This document shows positions 17,226 through 25,066 of a DNA stretch of 64,000 nucleotides, piece after piece (the first letter of the stretch is position 1; the number at the start of each line of letters is the position of its first letter). The DNA is from Microbacterium sp. AK009 (GTDB lineage Bacteria > Actinomycetota > Actinomycetes > Actinomycetales > Microbacteriaceae): assembly GCF_013410955.1 (NCBI RefSeq), contig NZ_JACCCG010000001.1, positions 62,001-126,000 of the forward strand. Reading direction: 5' to 3'. The translations under genes were made by a program, and so were the position numbers. The notes under the pieces are model-generated. The model saw only the letters and a program-made list of their open reading frames with translations. It ran no database searches and had not been told where the DNA came from.

Positions 17226-17342
17226 TATGCTCGGGAAGCAGGCAGTGCAATGGAGCGGATGCTGCCGATCGCGCGCATGCACCTGCGCGCGTCGGTTGCT
17301 CGAAGTGCGGGCGGCCGAACACGCCCCACGAGAGTCGACTGA
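17226..17342 (+). promoter_or_regulatory. hemD promoter and leader with 30-codon in-frame leader ORF
   Basis: TATGCT at 17226-17231 is a likely -10 box with no clear -35. It is followed by GGGAAGCAGG and an ATG at 17250 that opens a 30-codon frame (starting MERMLPIARMHL). The frame ends in TGA at 17340-17342, directly before the hemD ATG at 17343 and in the same frame. The short frame may couple translation into hemD. A small dyad, CGCGAG (17199-17204) with CTCGCG (17210-17215), lies just upstream of the -10. Confidence 0.4.
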
Positions 17343-18185
17343 ATGAACCACGCAGCTCACGACCCGTCAGCCAAGCCCCTCGGGGGTTGGCGCGTCCTCG
17401 TGCCCCGCGGTGGCCCGTGGGGCGATGGGGTGGCGGCGTCGCTGCGACGACAGGGCGCGACGCCGGTCATCGCTCCGCTGATCAACTTCGCCCCCACGCG
17501 CGATCACGAGACCCTCGAGAAGGCCCTGGCCGACCTCGCTGCGGGCGCCTTCCGTTGGCTGACGGTGACGAGTGCGACCACCGTCGATGTGCTCTACGCG
17601 TATCGCGCCACCATCCCCGCCTCCACCAAGGTCGCCGCGGTTGGCGAGACGACGTCGGCGGCTCTGCAGGCCGTCGGCTACAAAGTCGACCTCGTGCCCG
17701 AGCGCGACAACTCCGCTGCGGGAATGGCCGAGCAGCTCATCGGCCTCGAGCCCGAGCCGGTCGACATCCTCACGCTCCGGAGCGAGATCGCCAAGCCCGT
17801 GCTCACGCGCAGCCTGAGTGATGCCGGTCACCGGGTGCGGAGCGTCGTGGCGTACCGCACGGTGGGAGTGCCGGTGGCCGACCGCGTCGCCCGCGACGTC
17901 GAGAGCGGCCGCATCAACGCCATCCTCGTCACCAGCGGGTCGGTGGCCGAACAGGTGCACGCCCAGTTTCCCCACATCCCCGAGACGACCGTGATCGCCG
18001 CCATCGGTCCCCGCACCGCACGCGATGCCCGTCGTGCGGGCCTCGAGGTCGACGTCGTCGCCGACACGCAGACCGTCGATGCGCTCATCGCCGCGGTGGC
18101 GACCTTCTCCCTTCCCCACTCGGCCGATGAGTTCGCGCCGCAGACGGGCGTGATCGGGCTGCCGGGCGTCGGTCGCGAAGACTGA
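17343..18185 (+). CDS. hemD: Uroporphyrinogen-III synthase
   Basis: 280 residues, ATG start. The enzyme cyclises hydroxymethylbilane with inversion of ring D to give uroporphyrinogen III in the cytoplasm. WRVLVPRGGPWGDGVAASLRRQGATPVIAPLI is the typical N-terminal lobe, WLTVTSATTVDVLY the first hinge region, and NAILVTSGSVAEQVHAQF with AAIGPRTARDARRAGLEVDVVA the second lobe. Slightly longer than usual because of a ~25-residue C-terminal tail. No conventional ribosome site precedes the ATG, which follows a short in-frame leader ORF. It links functionally to the CgoX-like gene upstream. Confidence 0.88.
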   Translation: MNHAAHDPSAKPLGGWRVLVPRGGPWGDGVAASLRRQGATPVIAPLINFAPTRDHETLEKALADLAAGAFRWLTVTSATTVDVLYAYRATIPASTKVAAVGETTSAALQAVGYKVDLVPERDNSAAGMAEQLIGLEPEPVDILTLRSEIAKPVLTRSLSDAGHRVRSVVAYRTVGVPVADRVARDVESGRINAILVTSGSVAEQVHAQFPHIPETTVIAAIGPRTARDARRAGLEVDVVADTQTVDALIAAVATFSLPHSADEFAPQTGVIGLPGVGRED

Positions 18186-18187
18186 GG

Positions 18188-18928
18188 GTGCCCGAACTCA
18201 GCCCGTTCGCGTGGGTGCTCCTCGCTGTCGCGGCGGTCGTCATCGGCCTGTCCAAGACGGCGGTCCCGGGCGCGGGCACTCTGGCGGTCGCGTCGTTCGC
18301 CGCCGTGCTTCCCGCTCGCGAGTCGACCGGCACCATCCTGCTGCTGCTGATCCTCGCCGACATGTTCGCCATCACCATGTACGTGCGGCACGTCAACTGG
18401 CGTGCGCTGCTGCGGCTGGCCCCGGCGATCGTCGCCGGCCTGCTCGTCGGCGTGCTCTTCCTCGCCGTCGCCGATGACGCGTGGGTGAAGCGGACCATCG
18501 GGGTGCTTCTGCTCGGGGTGATTGCGGTCACGCTGTGGCGTCGTCGGATGGCGTCGGCCCTCGTCGACGGGCCGCCTCGGCGCGGCGCCGCTGCGGTCTA
18601 CGGCACCTTGGGCGGCTTCACGACGATGGTCGCCAATGCGGCGGGACCGGTGATGTCGATGTACTTCCTCGCTGCACGCTTTCCGGTGAAGGAGTTCCTC
18701 GGCACCGCGGCGTGGCTCTTCGCGATCGTCAACATCAGCAAGGTGCCCTTCTCGGTCGGGCTCGGACTCATCACCGTGCCGGGTCTCCTCCTCGACGCGA
18801 TCCTCGCTCCGCTTGTGGTGGCGGGCGCCCTCGGCGGTCGCTGGATCGCGGACCGGATCGACCAGCGGCTGTTCGAGCGACTCGTGATCATCCTCACCGT
18901 CGTCGGAGCGGTCTATCTGCTGATCTGA
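18188..18928 (+). CDS. Sulfite exporter TauE/SafE family membrane protein
   Basis: 246 residues, GTG start 2 bases after hemD. About eight hydrophobic segments; the two family repeats are visible as AAVVIGLSKTAVPGAGTLAV near residue 20 and GTLGGFTTMVANAAGPVMSMYFLA near 140. These transport sulfite, sulfoacetate or other small anions out of, or sometimes into, the cell. The substrate is not predictable here. Co-transcription with hemD is likely from the spacing, although no functional link is known. Confidence 0.85.
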   Translation: MPELSPFAWVLLAVAAVVIGLSKTAVPGAGTLAVASFAAVLPARESTGTILLLLILADMFAITMYVRHVNWRALLRLAPAIVAGLLVGVLFLAVADDAWVKRTIGVLLLGVIAVTLWRRRMASALVDGPPRRGAAAVYGTLGGFTTMVANAAGPVMSMYFLAARFPVKEFLGTAAWLFAIVNISKVPFSVGLGLITVPGLLLDAILAPLVVAGALGGRWIADRIDQRLFERLVIILTVVGAVYLLI

Positions 18929-18941
18929 GGGTCGCACCCGG

Positions 18942-18953
18942 TAGCCTGCCGCC
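18942..18953 (+). promoter_or_regulatory. Leaderless-type -10 box of the GNAT gene
   Basis: TAGCCT at 18942-18947 followed by GCCGCC and the GTG at 18954, with no Shine-Dalgarno sequence. This is the same 6-base spacing seen for glyS. Confidence 0.5.
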
Positions 18954-19490
18954 GTGACATCGCTTCGCACGGACAGGTTCCTGCTCGCCCCGCTCGACGA
19001 GGGCGATCGCGACGCGTTCGTCGCCTATCGCCGCGACCCCGCCGTCGCGCGATGGCAGTCGTGGACGCCCGACTTCGGCGTCGCGGACGCGGACCGCCTG
19101 ATCGAGGGCCAGCCGACCGGTTTTCCGCCGCCGGCGGGGGAGTGGCTGCAGCTGGCCGTCAGGGATGCCGGTTCCGGAGCCCTCCTCGGCGATGTCGCCG
19201 TGCACACCGTGGCCGGCCCGCCCGACACGTACGAGGTCGGTGTGACGGTCGCGGCCGAGCATCAACGGCGCGGCGTCGCCGGTGAAGCCCTGGGCGCGGT
19301 CGTCGCCGCGCTGTTCGACGATCACGGCGCGCACCGGGTGATCGCGACGTCGGATCAACGCAACGCCGCGGTGGCGCGTCTTCTGACCGGACTGGGTTTC
19401 CGGCACGAGGGTCGTGCGGTGGAGGCGGACTGGTTCAAGGGCGAGTGGACGACCCTCGACACCTGGGCGATGCTGGCGCGCGAACGGTAA
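18954..19490 (+). CDS. GNAT family N-acetyltransferase (RimJ/RimL-like)
   Basis: 178 residues, leaderless-looking GTG start. The N-terminal LRTDRFLLAPLDEGDRDAFVAYRRDPAVARWQSW is the RimJ/RimL/Acetyltransf_3 opening. The acetyl-CoA loop is VAAEHQRRGVAGEALGAVV (Q/R-x-x-G-x-G/A), then HRVIATSDQRNAAVARLLTGLGF. It would acetylate an amine on a small molecule or protein terminus using acetyl-CoA. No substrate clue in the neighbourhood. Confidence 0.85.
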   Translation: MTSLRTDRFLLAPLDEGDRDAFVAYRRDPAVARWQSWTPDFGVADADRLIEGQPTGFPPPAGEWLQLAVRDAGSGALLGDVAVHTVAGPPDTYEVGVTVAAEHQRRGVAGEALGAVVAALFDDHGAHRVIATSDQRNAAVARLLTGLGFRHEGRAVEADWFKGEWTTLDTWAMLARER

Positions 19491-19496
19491 GGGCCT

Positions 19497-19542
19497 CGGC
19501 TCGCCGACGATCAGGTGCCCGGCTTGCCGACGATAATGAGCC
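19497..19542 (+). repeat. 23-bp imperfect tandem duplication carrying the next gene's -10 box
   Basis: Two adjacent 23-base copies (19497-19519 and 19520-19542) match at 19 positions. The second copy changes GATCAG to GATAAT (19532-19537), which then sits 6 bases before the GTG at 19544 as a leaderless-type -10 box. Confidence 0.6.
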
Positions 19543-19543
19543 T

Positions 19544-19942
19544 GTGGAGCCCTGGCAGATGCACGAGTGGTTCGCGGACTACATCGACGCGGCCAATCGC
19601 CACGATCTCGACGCGATCCGCGGTTTCGTGCACGCCGGGGTGCGGCGGGCTCACCGGCCGGCGGGCGTCGAGGCCTGGGTCGGCGACCTCGCCGACCTGT
19701 TCCACGCCTTCCCCGACTGGCGGTGGCGGATCATCCAGGTGGTCGCCGAGGACGATCGCATCGCCGCACATGTGCGGGGAAGCGGCACGCATACGGGGGT
19801 CTGGGAGGGCATCGCGCCCACCCGGCGCCATGTGAACGTGGCCGAGTTCGCCGTCTACACGGTGACTGCGGGCCGTGTTACGGCCTTCTCGGGATCGGAG
19901 CCGTTCGAGCTGCGGGCGCAGCTCACCGAGTCCCGCGTCTGA
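19544..19942 (+). CDS. SnoaL-like/ester cyclase family protein
   Basis: 132 residues from GTG at 19544, chosen because GATAAT lies exactly 6 bases upstream; ATG at 19559 is an alternative. HEWFADYIDAANRHDLDAIRGFVH and LADLFHAFPDWRWRIIQVVAEDDRIAAHVRGSGTH are typical of the polyketide cyclase SnoaL fold, a cone-shaped alpha+beta barrel. Members include cyclases, isomerases and catalytically silent proteins, so the reaction cannot be named. It is convergent with the TetR gene, 45 bases away. Confidence 0.75.
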   Translation: MEPWQMHEWFADYIDAANRHDLDAIRGFVHAGVRRAHRPAGVEAWVGDLADLFHAFPDWRWRIIQVVAEDDRIAAHVRGSGTHTGVWEGIAPTRRHVNVAEFAVYTVTAGRVTAFSGSEPFELRAQLTESRV

Positions 19943-19987
19943 CCCGTGTTCGGGCTGGAAGTCGGCGCTGGATGTCGGCGCTCGGTG

Positions 19988-20656
19988 TCAGCGCTTCCGC
20001 CGGCAGGCCAATCCGTCGAGCAGGAGGTCGATCGCGATGCCGAGCTGCGTCTCGTCGTAGATGAGGGGCGCCGACTCCGCCAGATGGCGGAGGAGGGGGA
20101 GATCCGCGGTGGGCGCGTCGGCGAGGGCCTGCTGGAACTCGGGGAACTGAGGATGACCGGCGGCGCGCTGCTGCAGCAGGTGTTCGCGGGCGGTCGCGCC
20201 CGCCAGGGTGGCGAGCGTCGCGAGAGCGCGCGCGGCGGTGGCTTCGTCGAAACCGGCGGCGAGCATGATCCGCAGGGTCTGCTCGACCGGTTCCAGGACG
20301 GCGATGTCGGCTGAGGTCAACCGGATGTAGACCCCGAAGCCCTCGGAGGCGATGACCGCGTCGTACATCGAGACGGCGAGCAGCCGGCAGGCCTCGCGCC
20401 AGTCGGCGCCGTCGGGGATGACGACGGGGGAGAGTTCGGTGGTGAACGCGTCGTGGGCGACGAGCTCCCGCAGGGTCTGGACGTCGCTCACGTGATGGTG
20501 GACCGACCCGCGATCCACGCCCAGGTGCTGGGCGACGGCCTGCATGGTCACCTTGTCGGGATCGAGCTCTCGGGCCGCCTCGACCACCCGTGCCCGCGTG
20601 AGACCGGCACGGCGGCCCCGGCCGCGTCGAGCTTTCGAGGAGGGTGTTTCGGCCAC
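19988..20656 (-). CDS. TetR family transcriptional regulator
   Basis: 222 residues from GTG at 20656. This start is favoured because TAGAAT (20667-20662) lies 5 bases upstream; in-frame GTG 20689 and ATG 20680 are alternatives. The helix-turn-helix spans ~20-65 with MQAVAQHLGVDRGSVHHHVSDVQTLRELV. The C-terminal domain resembles the tetracycline-repressor-like ligand domain. It is divergent from an SDR/hydrolase pair and very probably represses that pair and itself through the perfect dyad at 20682-20701. Confidence 0.87.
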   Translation of the reverse strand: MAETPSSKARRGRGRRAGLTRARVVEAARELDPDKVTMQAVAQHLGVDRGSVHHHVSDVQTLRELVAHDAFTTELSPVVIPDGADWREACRLLAVSMYDAVIASEGFGVYIRLTSADIAVLEPVEQTLRIMLAAGFDEATAARALATLATLAGATAREHLLQQRAAGHPQFPEFQQALADAPTADLPLLRHLAESAPLIYDETQLGIAIDLLLDGLACRRKR

Positions 20657-20679
20657 GCAGGATTCTATCGCAACCCGCA

Positions 20680-20708
20680 TTGAATTCACGAGCGTGAATT
20701 CCTACACT
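20680..20708 (+). promoter_or_regulatory. SDR promoter with TetR operator in the spacer
   Basis: -35 TTGAAT (20680-20685) and -10 TACACT (20703-20708) are spaced 17 bases apart. Between and overlapping them is a perfect inverted repeat, GAATTCACG-AG-CGTGAATTC (20682-20701). It also overlaps the upstream part of the divergent regulator promoter, so a bound dimer should block both. Confidence 0.75.
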
Positions 20709-20751
20709 TTGGAGCGGACCCCGATCAGGGTCCCATCGAGAAGGAGTCCTC

Positions 20752-21768
20752 ATGACGAACACCCCGCCGCTCACCGCCCAGAGCACCATCGGTACGTGGC
20801 TCAGCCATCCGGTCGGTGGGGAGCTGATCCGAGGGCTTCTCGCCCAGGCGGGCGTGGGAGATGACGCGCTGGCTCCCGTCAGCGGGCTTCCGCTGCAGCA
20901 GCTCGTGGCGATGAGTCAGGGGAAGATGCCGCAGTCCGTCGTGGACGATCTGGTGCTCCAGGCCAACGGCGGGGTGGTGCCCGAGGTCTCGGACGAGCCG
21001 ACCGGCTGGGTGGAGAAGATCACCCCCGGGCGCTTCGCGGGCGAGACGGTCATCGTCACTGGCGCGGCGTCGGGGATCGGTCGTGCAACGACGAACCGCA
21101 TCGCCCGTGAGGGCGGCCGCGTGGTCGCGGTCGACATCAGCGCGCAGCGGCTGGCCGAGCTCGCGGCGTCTCTGCCCGGCACCGAGCTCGTGACGGTGGC
21201 CGGTGATGTCACCCGACAGGACGACATCGACGCGGTGGTCGCGGCGGCGGGTGACCGGATCGACGCGCTGGCGAACGTCGCGGGGGTCAATGACGACTTC
21301 TCGCCGCTGCACGAGACGACGGATGACATGTGGGATCGCGTGATCGAGATCAACCTGACGGGAAGCTTCAAGCTGACCCGTGCGGTGCTGCCGGCGATGC
21401 TGGCCGCGGGTCGGGGGTCGATCGTCAACGTCTCCTCCGAGGCGGGTCTCCGGGGGAACGCATCCGGGAATGCCTACACTGTCTCCAAGCACGGTGTGAT
21501 CGGGATGACGCGGAGCGCGGCCTTCATGTACGGGCCGGACGGCATCCGGGTCAACGCCGTGGCTCCCGGCGGGGTCGCCACCGGGATCCCCATGGCGGCC
21601 CACCCGTCTGAGCGGGGGCTCGCGAGACTCACGCCGTTCCAGCGGCAGATCCCGTCGATCGCGACGGCGGAGCAGCTCGCCGCGTCGATCACCTTCCTGC
21701 TCAGCGACGACGGGGTGAACATCAACGGAGCCGTCCTGACCTCCGACGGCGGCTGGTCGGTCCAGTAG
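20752..21768 (+). CDS. Short-chain dehydrogenase/reductase with N-terminal extension
   Basis: 338 residues, ATG preceded by AAGGAG. The SDR domain begins near residue 92: nucleotide motif TGAASGIGR (~101-109), NVAG, catalytic Ser in IVNVSSEAG and Y-x-x-x-K in AYTVSKHG, so it is a classical NAD(P)-dependent oxidoreductase. The first ~90 residues are extra. ~12-70 form a predicted helical segment (IGTWLSHPVGGELIRGLL) that reminds me of tails in some GH3 beta-glucosidases. It lies 2 bases before the alpha/beta hydrolase and is controlled by the adjacent TetR. Substrate unknown, perhaps a steroid or hydroxylated lipid. Confidence 0.88.
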   Translation: MTNTPPLTAQSTIGTWLSHPVGGELIRGLLAQAGVGDDALAPVSGLPLQQLVAMSQGKMPQSVVDDLVLQANGGVVPEVSDEPTGWVEKITPGRFAGETVIVTGAASGIGRATTNRIAREGGRVVAVDISAQRLAELAASLPGTELVTVAGDVTRQDDIDAVVAAAGDRIDALANVAGVNDDFSPLHETTDDMWDRVIEINLTGSFKLTRAVLPAMLAAGRGSIVNVSSEAGLRGNASGNAYTVSKHGVIGMTRSAAFMYGPDGIRVNAVAPGGVATGIPMAAHPSERGLARLTPFQRQIPSIATAEQLAASITFLLSDDGVNINGAVLTSDGGWSVQ

Positions 21769-21770
21769 GC

Positions 21771-22697
21771 ATGGATCTGGACAGGGTCGACCCCGCGCTT
21801 CGCGCCGGGACGCGTCGGGTGCGCCTGCCCGACGTGTCGCAGCGGTGGATCCGTTCCACCCTGCGGTTCGTCACGCGCGTGATGCCGGTGCCGCGAATCG
21901 AAGGTGTTCGCGTGGATGTGCGCCGCGTGGGTGCTCAGCGCCTCCGGGTGTATCGCCCTCAGAAGCGTTCGTCGGAAGCTGCGCTGCTGTGGGTACACGG
22001 CGGCGGACTCCTCTTCGGCGATGCGCGCCAGGACGAGCGGCTGTGCGCCGAGACGGCGCGAGCCCTCGGCATCGTCGTCGTCTCGGTGAACTATCGGTTC
22101 GCGCCCGATCACCCTTTTCCGGCTGCGCACGACGATGTCTACGCCGGCTGGAAATGGCTGCAGACGGAGGTCGGCCGGCTGGGGGTGGACCCCACTCGGG
22201 TCGTCCTCGGCGGTGAGAGCGCCGGCGGGGGACTTGCGGCGGGCGTGGCGCAGCGCGTCCGCGATGAGGGCGGCGTGCAGCCGATCGGCCAGTGGCTGTT
22301 CGCTCCGATGATCGATGACCGGACGGCGGCGGATCGCTCGCTGGATGCCCTCGATCACGCGGTGTGGAACAACCGCCACAACCGGGTCGGCTGGACCGCC
22401 TATCTCGGTGGCGCGGCGGATGGAGCGACGATGCCGCCCTACGCCGCCCCCGCTCGCCGCGAGGACCTCACCGGGCTCCCGCCGACCTACCTCGCGGTGG
22501 GTGACATCGAGCTCTTCTTCGCCGAGGTGCGCGACTACGCACAGCGCCTCGCCGCCGCCGGAGTGCCGACGACCCTCGATGTCGTACCGGGCGGGCCGCA
22601 CGGATTCGAGAGCTGGGCCCGTGACACCGAACCTGCTCGGGCGCTCCTCTCCCGTGCCCGCACCTGGCTCTGGGATGTCATCTCGACGCCGGCCTGA
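21771..22697 (+). CDS. Alpha/beta hydrolase, hormone-sensitive-lipase-like esterase
   Basis: 308 residues, ATG 2 bases after the SDR stop. The oxyanion motif HGGG is at ~76-79 within LLWVHGGGLLFGD. The nucleophile is in GGESAGGG (~149-156), the acid in AVGDIELFF and the His in VPGGPHGFES. This fits the HSL (family IV) esterases acting on short acyl esters in the cytoplasm. With the SDR it could oxidise and de-esterify the same xenobiotic or lipid, induced through the TetR sensor. Confidence 0.9.
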   Translation: MDLDRVDPALRAGTRRVRLPDVSQRWIRSTLRFVTRVMPVPRIEGVRVDVRRVGAQRLRVYRPQKRSSEAALLWVHGGGLLFGDARQDERLCAETARALGIVVVSVNYRFAPDHPFPAAHDDVYAGWKWLQTEVGRLGVDPTRVVLGGESAGGGLAAGVAQRVRDEGGVQPIGQWLFAPMIDDRTAADRSLDALDHAVWNNRHNRVGWTAYLGGAADGATMPPYAAPARREDLTGLPPTYLAVGDIELFFAEVRDYAQRLAAAGVPTTLDVVPGGPHGFESWARDTEPARALLSRARTWLWDVISTPA

Positions 22698-22734
22698 CGG
22701 GATCAGTCCTCCATCAGATGGGGGCTGGACCAGA

Positions 22735-24168
22735 TCAGAAGGGTGCGACGCCGTACCCGCCGTCGTCGGTGGGGACGAAGGCGACGCGTGAGGGTGGGTG
22801 GCTGTCGTAGGTCTTCCCGCCGGGGCTGGTGAATTTCAGGATGCCGCCGGGGAGCTGTTCCACGTGCCAGTTCGTGGCGTGTTTGAGGGTGTGGTGTCGG
22901 GCGCACTCGTTGCAGAGGTTGTCGTTGCAGCTGGGCCCGCCGAGGGCGAAGTCCTTCGAATGGTCGATGTGGCAGAGCTTCGCCGGCCTTCGGCATCCCG
23001 GTGTTCGACAGGTCACATCCCGGGCATTGAGGAACCGGGTCTGGGAGGGATGCAGGGTGTACCTGTCGACGGCGGTCACGACTCCGGTGATGGGGTCGGT
23101 CATCACCCGTTCCCAGATCCGGGCGGTGCCCGCCATGCGCCTCGCGGTGTCGGGGTCGACGGGGGTGACCCCGTTTAGTTCGGCGCCGGAGTTCGTGACG
23201 CCGGTGAGGGTGGTGATGGGGATGGTGATCTGCACTTCGGCGCGGATTGCGCCGAGTCCACCGGTGGTGGGGTCGGTCGGGTCGATCACCGGGGTCCCGG
23301 CGAGGAGCATGTCCAGGGCCAGGTCGCAGCGGATCTCGTCGAGGGTCCGGTCATCGAACCACGGCTCGCTGCCCTCGCCGAGCGAGGGGCCGCCGTCACC
23401 ACCACCGTCACCGGTGCCGTTATCGTCACCGTCGCCGGTGCCGTCACCGCGACCGCTCCCACTCGTCTTCTGCGCCGTGCCCTGCCCGGCGGCGTAGGCG
23501 CGCCGTTTCGCGCGGTCGACGTCCTTGACCGTGGTGCCCTGGCCGGTGAGGCGGTGGTAGGCGCCGTGGATGTAGACGTTCCCGCCCACGATCGTCAGGG
23601 CCGAGAGGGTGTCGTCCAGGTCGGTGACGAACACCCGCCGCCCTCGTATCGCGGTGTCGTGTCGTTCCTGGAGTGGGCGCGGGTCCAACACCTCCGCGCG
23701 CTGCCGGGCGTACTTCTTCGTCCGCGGCACCGTCTGCCGCTCCGCCTCCACCAACACGATCCGCTCGTACGCCGCCCGATCCACCGGGTCCTCGATCACC
23801 CGTCCGGCGTCTTGGATGACCTGCGCATGCGCCCGCGTCACCCGCCCCTCCGCCAACGCTTCCATCGTCTGCGGGAACCCGTGCACGAGCTCGTGGGCGT
23901 CGTGCATCTGGGTCTGCATCGACCGGTCATTGACCCGGACGGCCATGCCCAGTTCGAGGGCCATCGACCGTAGCGGCATGTCCCGCTCCCGCGACGACGC
24001 CGACCCGATCCGCGACCGCTGCTTGAGCGTCAACGCGTACGCGTCCGCCAGCAGCCGAGTCTCCTTCGCCTCCAACGCCGCTCGCCGCCGGCGCAGCTTC
24101 GCCAATTCGTCCGCGAACACCCCGGCGCGCTTGTCTTCCGCCCGCCGCCGCTTCTCGTCCGCGTCCAC
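22735..24168 (-). CDS. DUF222 and HNH endonuclease domain protein (13E12-type)
   Basis: 477 residues, GTG start. The N-terminal ~1-230 is DUF222-like, with a charged helical start and ALAEGRVTRAHAQVIQDAG. A Gly/Asp/Thr low-complexity linker lies at ~240-268 and a conserved core of about 90 residues follows. The HNH module runs through CRTPGCRRPAKLCHIDH, DFALGGPSCNDNLCNECARHH and LKHATNWHV (two CxxC pairs plus catalytic His). The family is often multi-copy in actinobacteria and likened to the 13E12 repeat. Its role is unproven and it may be mobile-associated. It is convergent with the esterase gene. Confidence 0.88.
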   Translation of the reverse strand: MDADEKRRRAEDKRAGVFADELAKLRRRRAALEAKETRLLADAYALTLKQRSRIGSASSRERDMPLRSMALELGMAVRVNDRSMQTQMHDAHELVHGFPQTMEALAEGRVTRAHAQVIQDAGRVIEDPVDRAAYERIVLVEAERQTVPRTKKYARQRAEVLDPRPLQERHDTAIRGRRVFVTDLDDTLSALTIVGGNVYIHGAYHRLTGQGTTVKDVDRAKRRAYAAGQGTAQKTSGSGRGDGTGDGDDNGTGDGGGDGGPSLGEGSEPWFDDRTLDEIRCDLALDMLLAGTPVIDPTDPTTGGLGAIRAEVQITIPITTLTGVTNSGAELNGVTPVDPDTARRMAGTARIWERVMTDPITGVVTAVDRYTLHPSQTRFLNARDVTCRTPGCRRPAKLCHIDHSKDFALGGPSCNDNLCNECARHHTLKHATNWHVEQLPGGILKFTSPGGKTYDSHPPSRVAFVPTDDGGYGVAPF

Positions 24169-24274
24169 TCGTATCCCCGTCTCGATGACCTACCCACATC
24201 ATCGCAGGAGGTTCCGACATCGGAGCATGACGGTGCCCAACAGATTCGAAACTAAGAACGAAAAGGTGGGACCA

Positions 24275-25066
24275 TCAGCCGCGCCCCCACTGAATGTCGG
24301 AGACCTCCGAGAGCTCGCGCCATCCCTCCGCACGCGCGCCCGCCGTTCCGAGCACGTCAGCCGCGCCCAACGGCCCGAAGTCCAGACCGGTCGCCGCGGT
24401 GATGTCGCTGATGGGCACCTGGAACGTCCGGAACGCGCCCAGACGATTCACCGCGACGACACCCTCGCGGGTGTCGACCAGCTCCGACTGATCCAGTACG
24501 AATCCTGTCGCCTCGAGCGCCCCGGCGCGCACCCATGCGACGACCTTGAAGAACCGCAACGGCACGCGCACGCCGCGGTACGGCGGATCCTCCTCGCCGA
24601 GAATGGGCGCGGTGAACACGCTCACCCGCTGATCCGACGCCTCGGCGAACGCAAGCACGTGATCCTCGAGCCCCAGCCACAGCTCCTTGGACTGATTGAA
24701 GTCGGCGGCCTGTGGTGCGGCGTTCGTGTAGAAGAAGGTCGCCTCCGTGGCATCTCGAGCTTCGGCGGGCGTTCCCCAGCCGGGATCACGCCGTCGCACC
24801 AGGTGCCCCCGATCGAGGTCGTTGCGGGCGTAGACGTCCGGCCCCACCTGCTCGCTCTCCGGTGCGCGGGGGTCGAGTCGCCACTCGCCGGTGCGCGGTA
24901 GATCGAGCAGCCGTGCGCCGTCGATGTTCACCCCGGTCACGGCGGCGAGCCGCCGCTCGGCATCGAGCAGCACGCTGAATCGCGGGTAGTCGAGCAACCG
25001 CCCGCCGCACACAGACGCGGGCAGCGGCACCTCGATACCGAGGAACCCCGCGTCATATCCGCTCAT
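24275..25066 (-). CDS. DNA/RNA non-specific endonuclease (NucA/NUC1 type)
   Basis: 263 residues, ATG at 25066 overlapping the cofC stop as ATGA. The active-site D-R-G-H is at 85-88 within NDLDRGHLVRRRDPGWG. The magnesium-binding region NAAPQAADFNQ (~115-125) has the expected Asn. Length fits the family. No signal peptide is visible, so unlike secreted relatives it would stay in the cytoplasm, or it needs a missed export signal. It closes the five-gene F420 operon, an unexpected place for a nuclease. Confidence 0.87.
   Translation of the reverse strand: MSGYDAGFLGIEVPLPASVCGGRLLDYPRFSVLLDAERRLAAVTGVNIDGARLLDLPRTGEWRLDPRAPESEQVGPDVYARNDLDRGHLVRRRDPGWGTPAEARDATEATFFYTNAAPQAADFNQSKELWLGLEDHVLAFAEASDQRVSVFTAPILGEEDPPYRGVRVPLRFFKVVAWVRAGALEATGFVLDQSELVDTREGVVAVNRLGAFRTFQVPISDITAATGLDFGPLGAADVLGTAGARAEGWRELSEVSDIQWGRG

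Noticed and set aside
19961..20000. Three near copies of GTCGGCGCT between convergent genes
   Set aside because: Short and degenerate, partly inside the TetR stop region; no pairing or function can be argued.
22698..22734. Small dyad CCTCCATC/GATGGGGG as a terminator between convergent genes
   Set aside because: 8-base arms with a mismatch and almost no loop; too weak to call.
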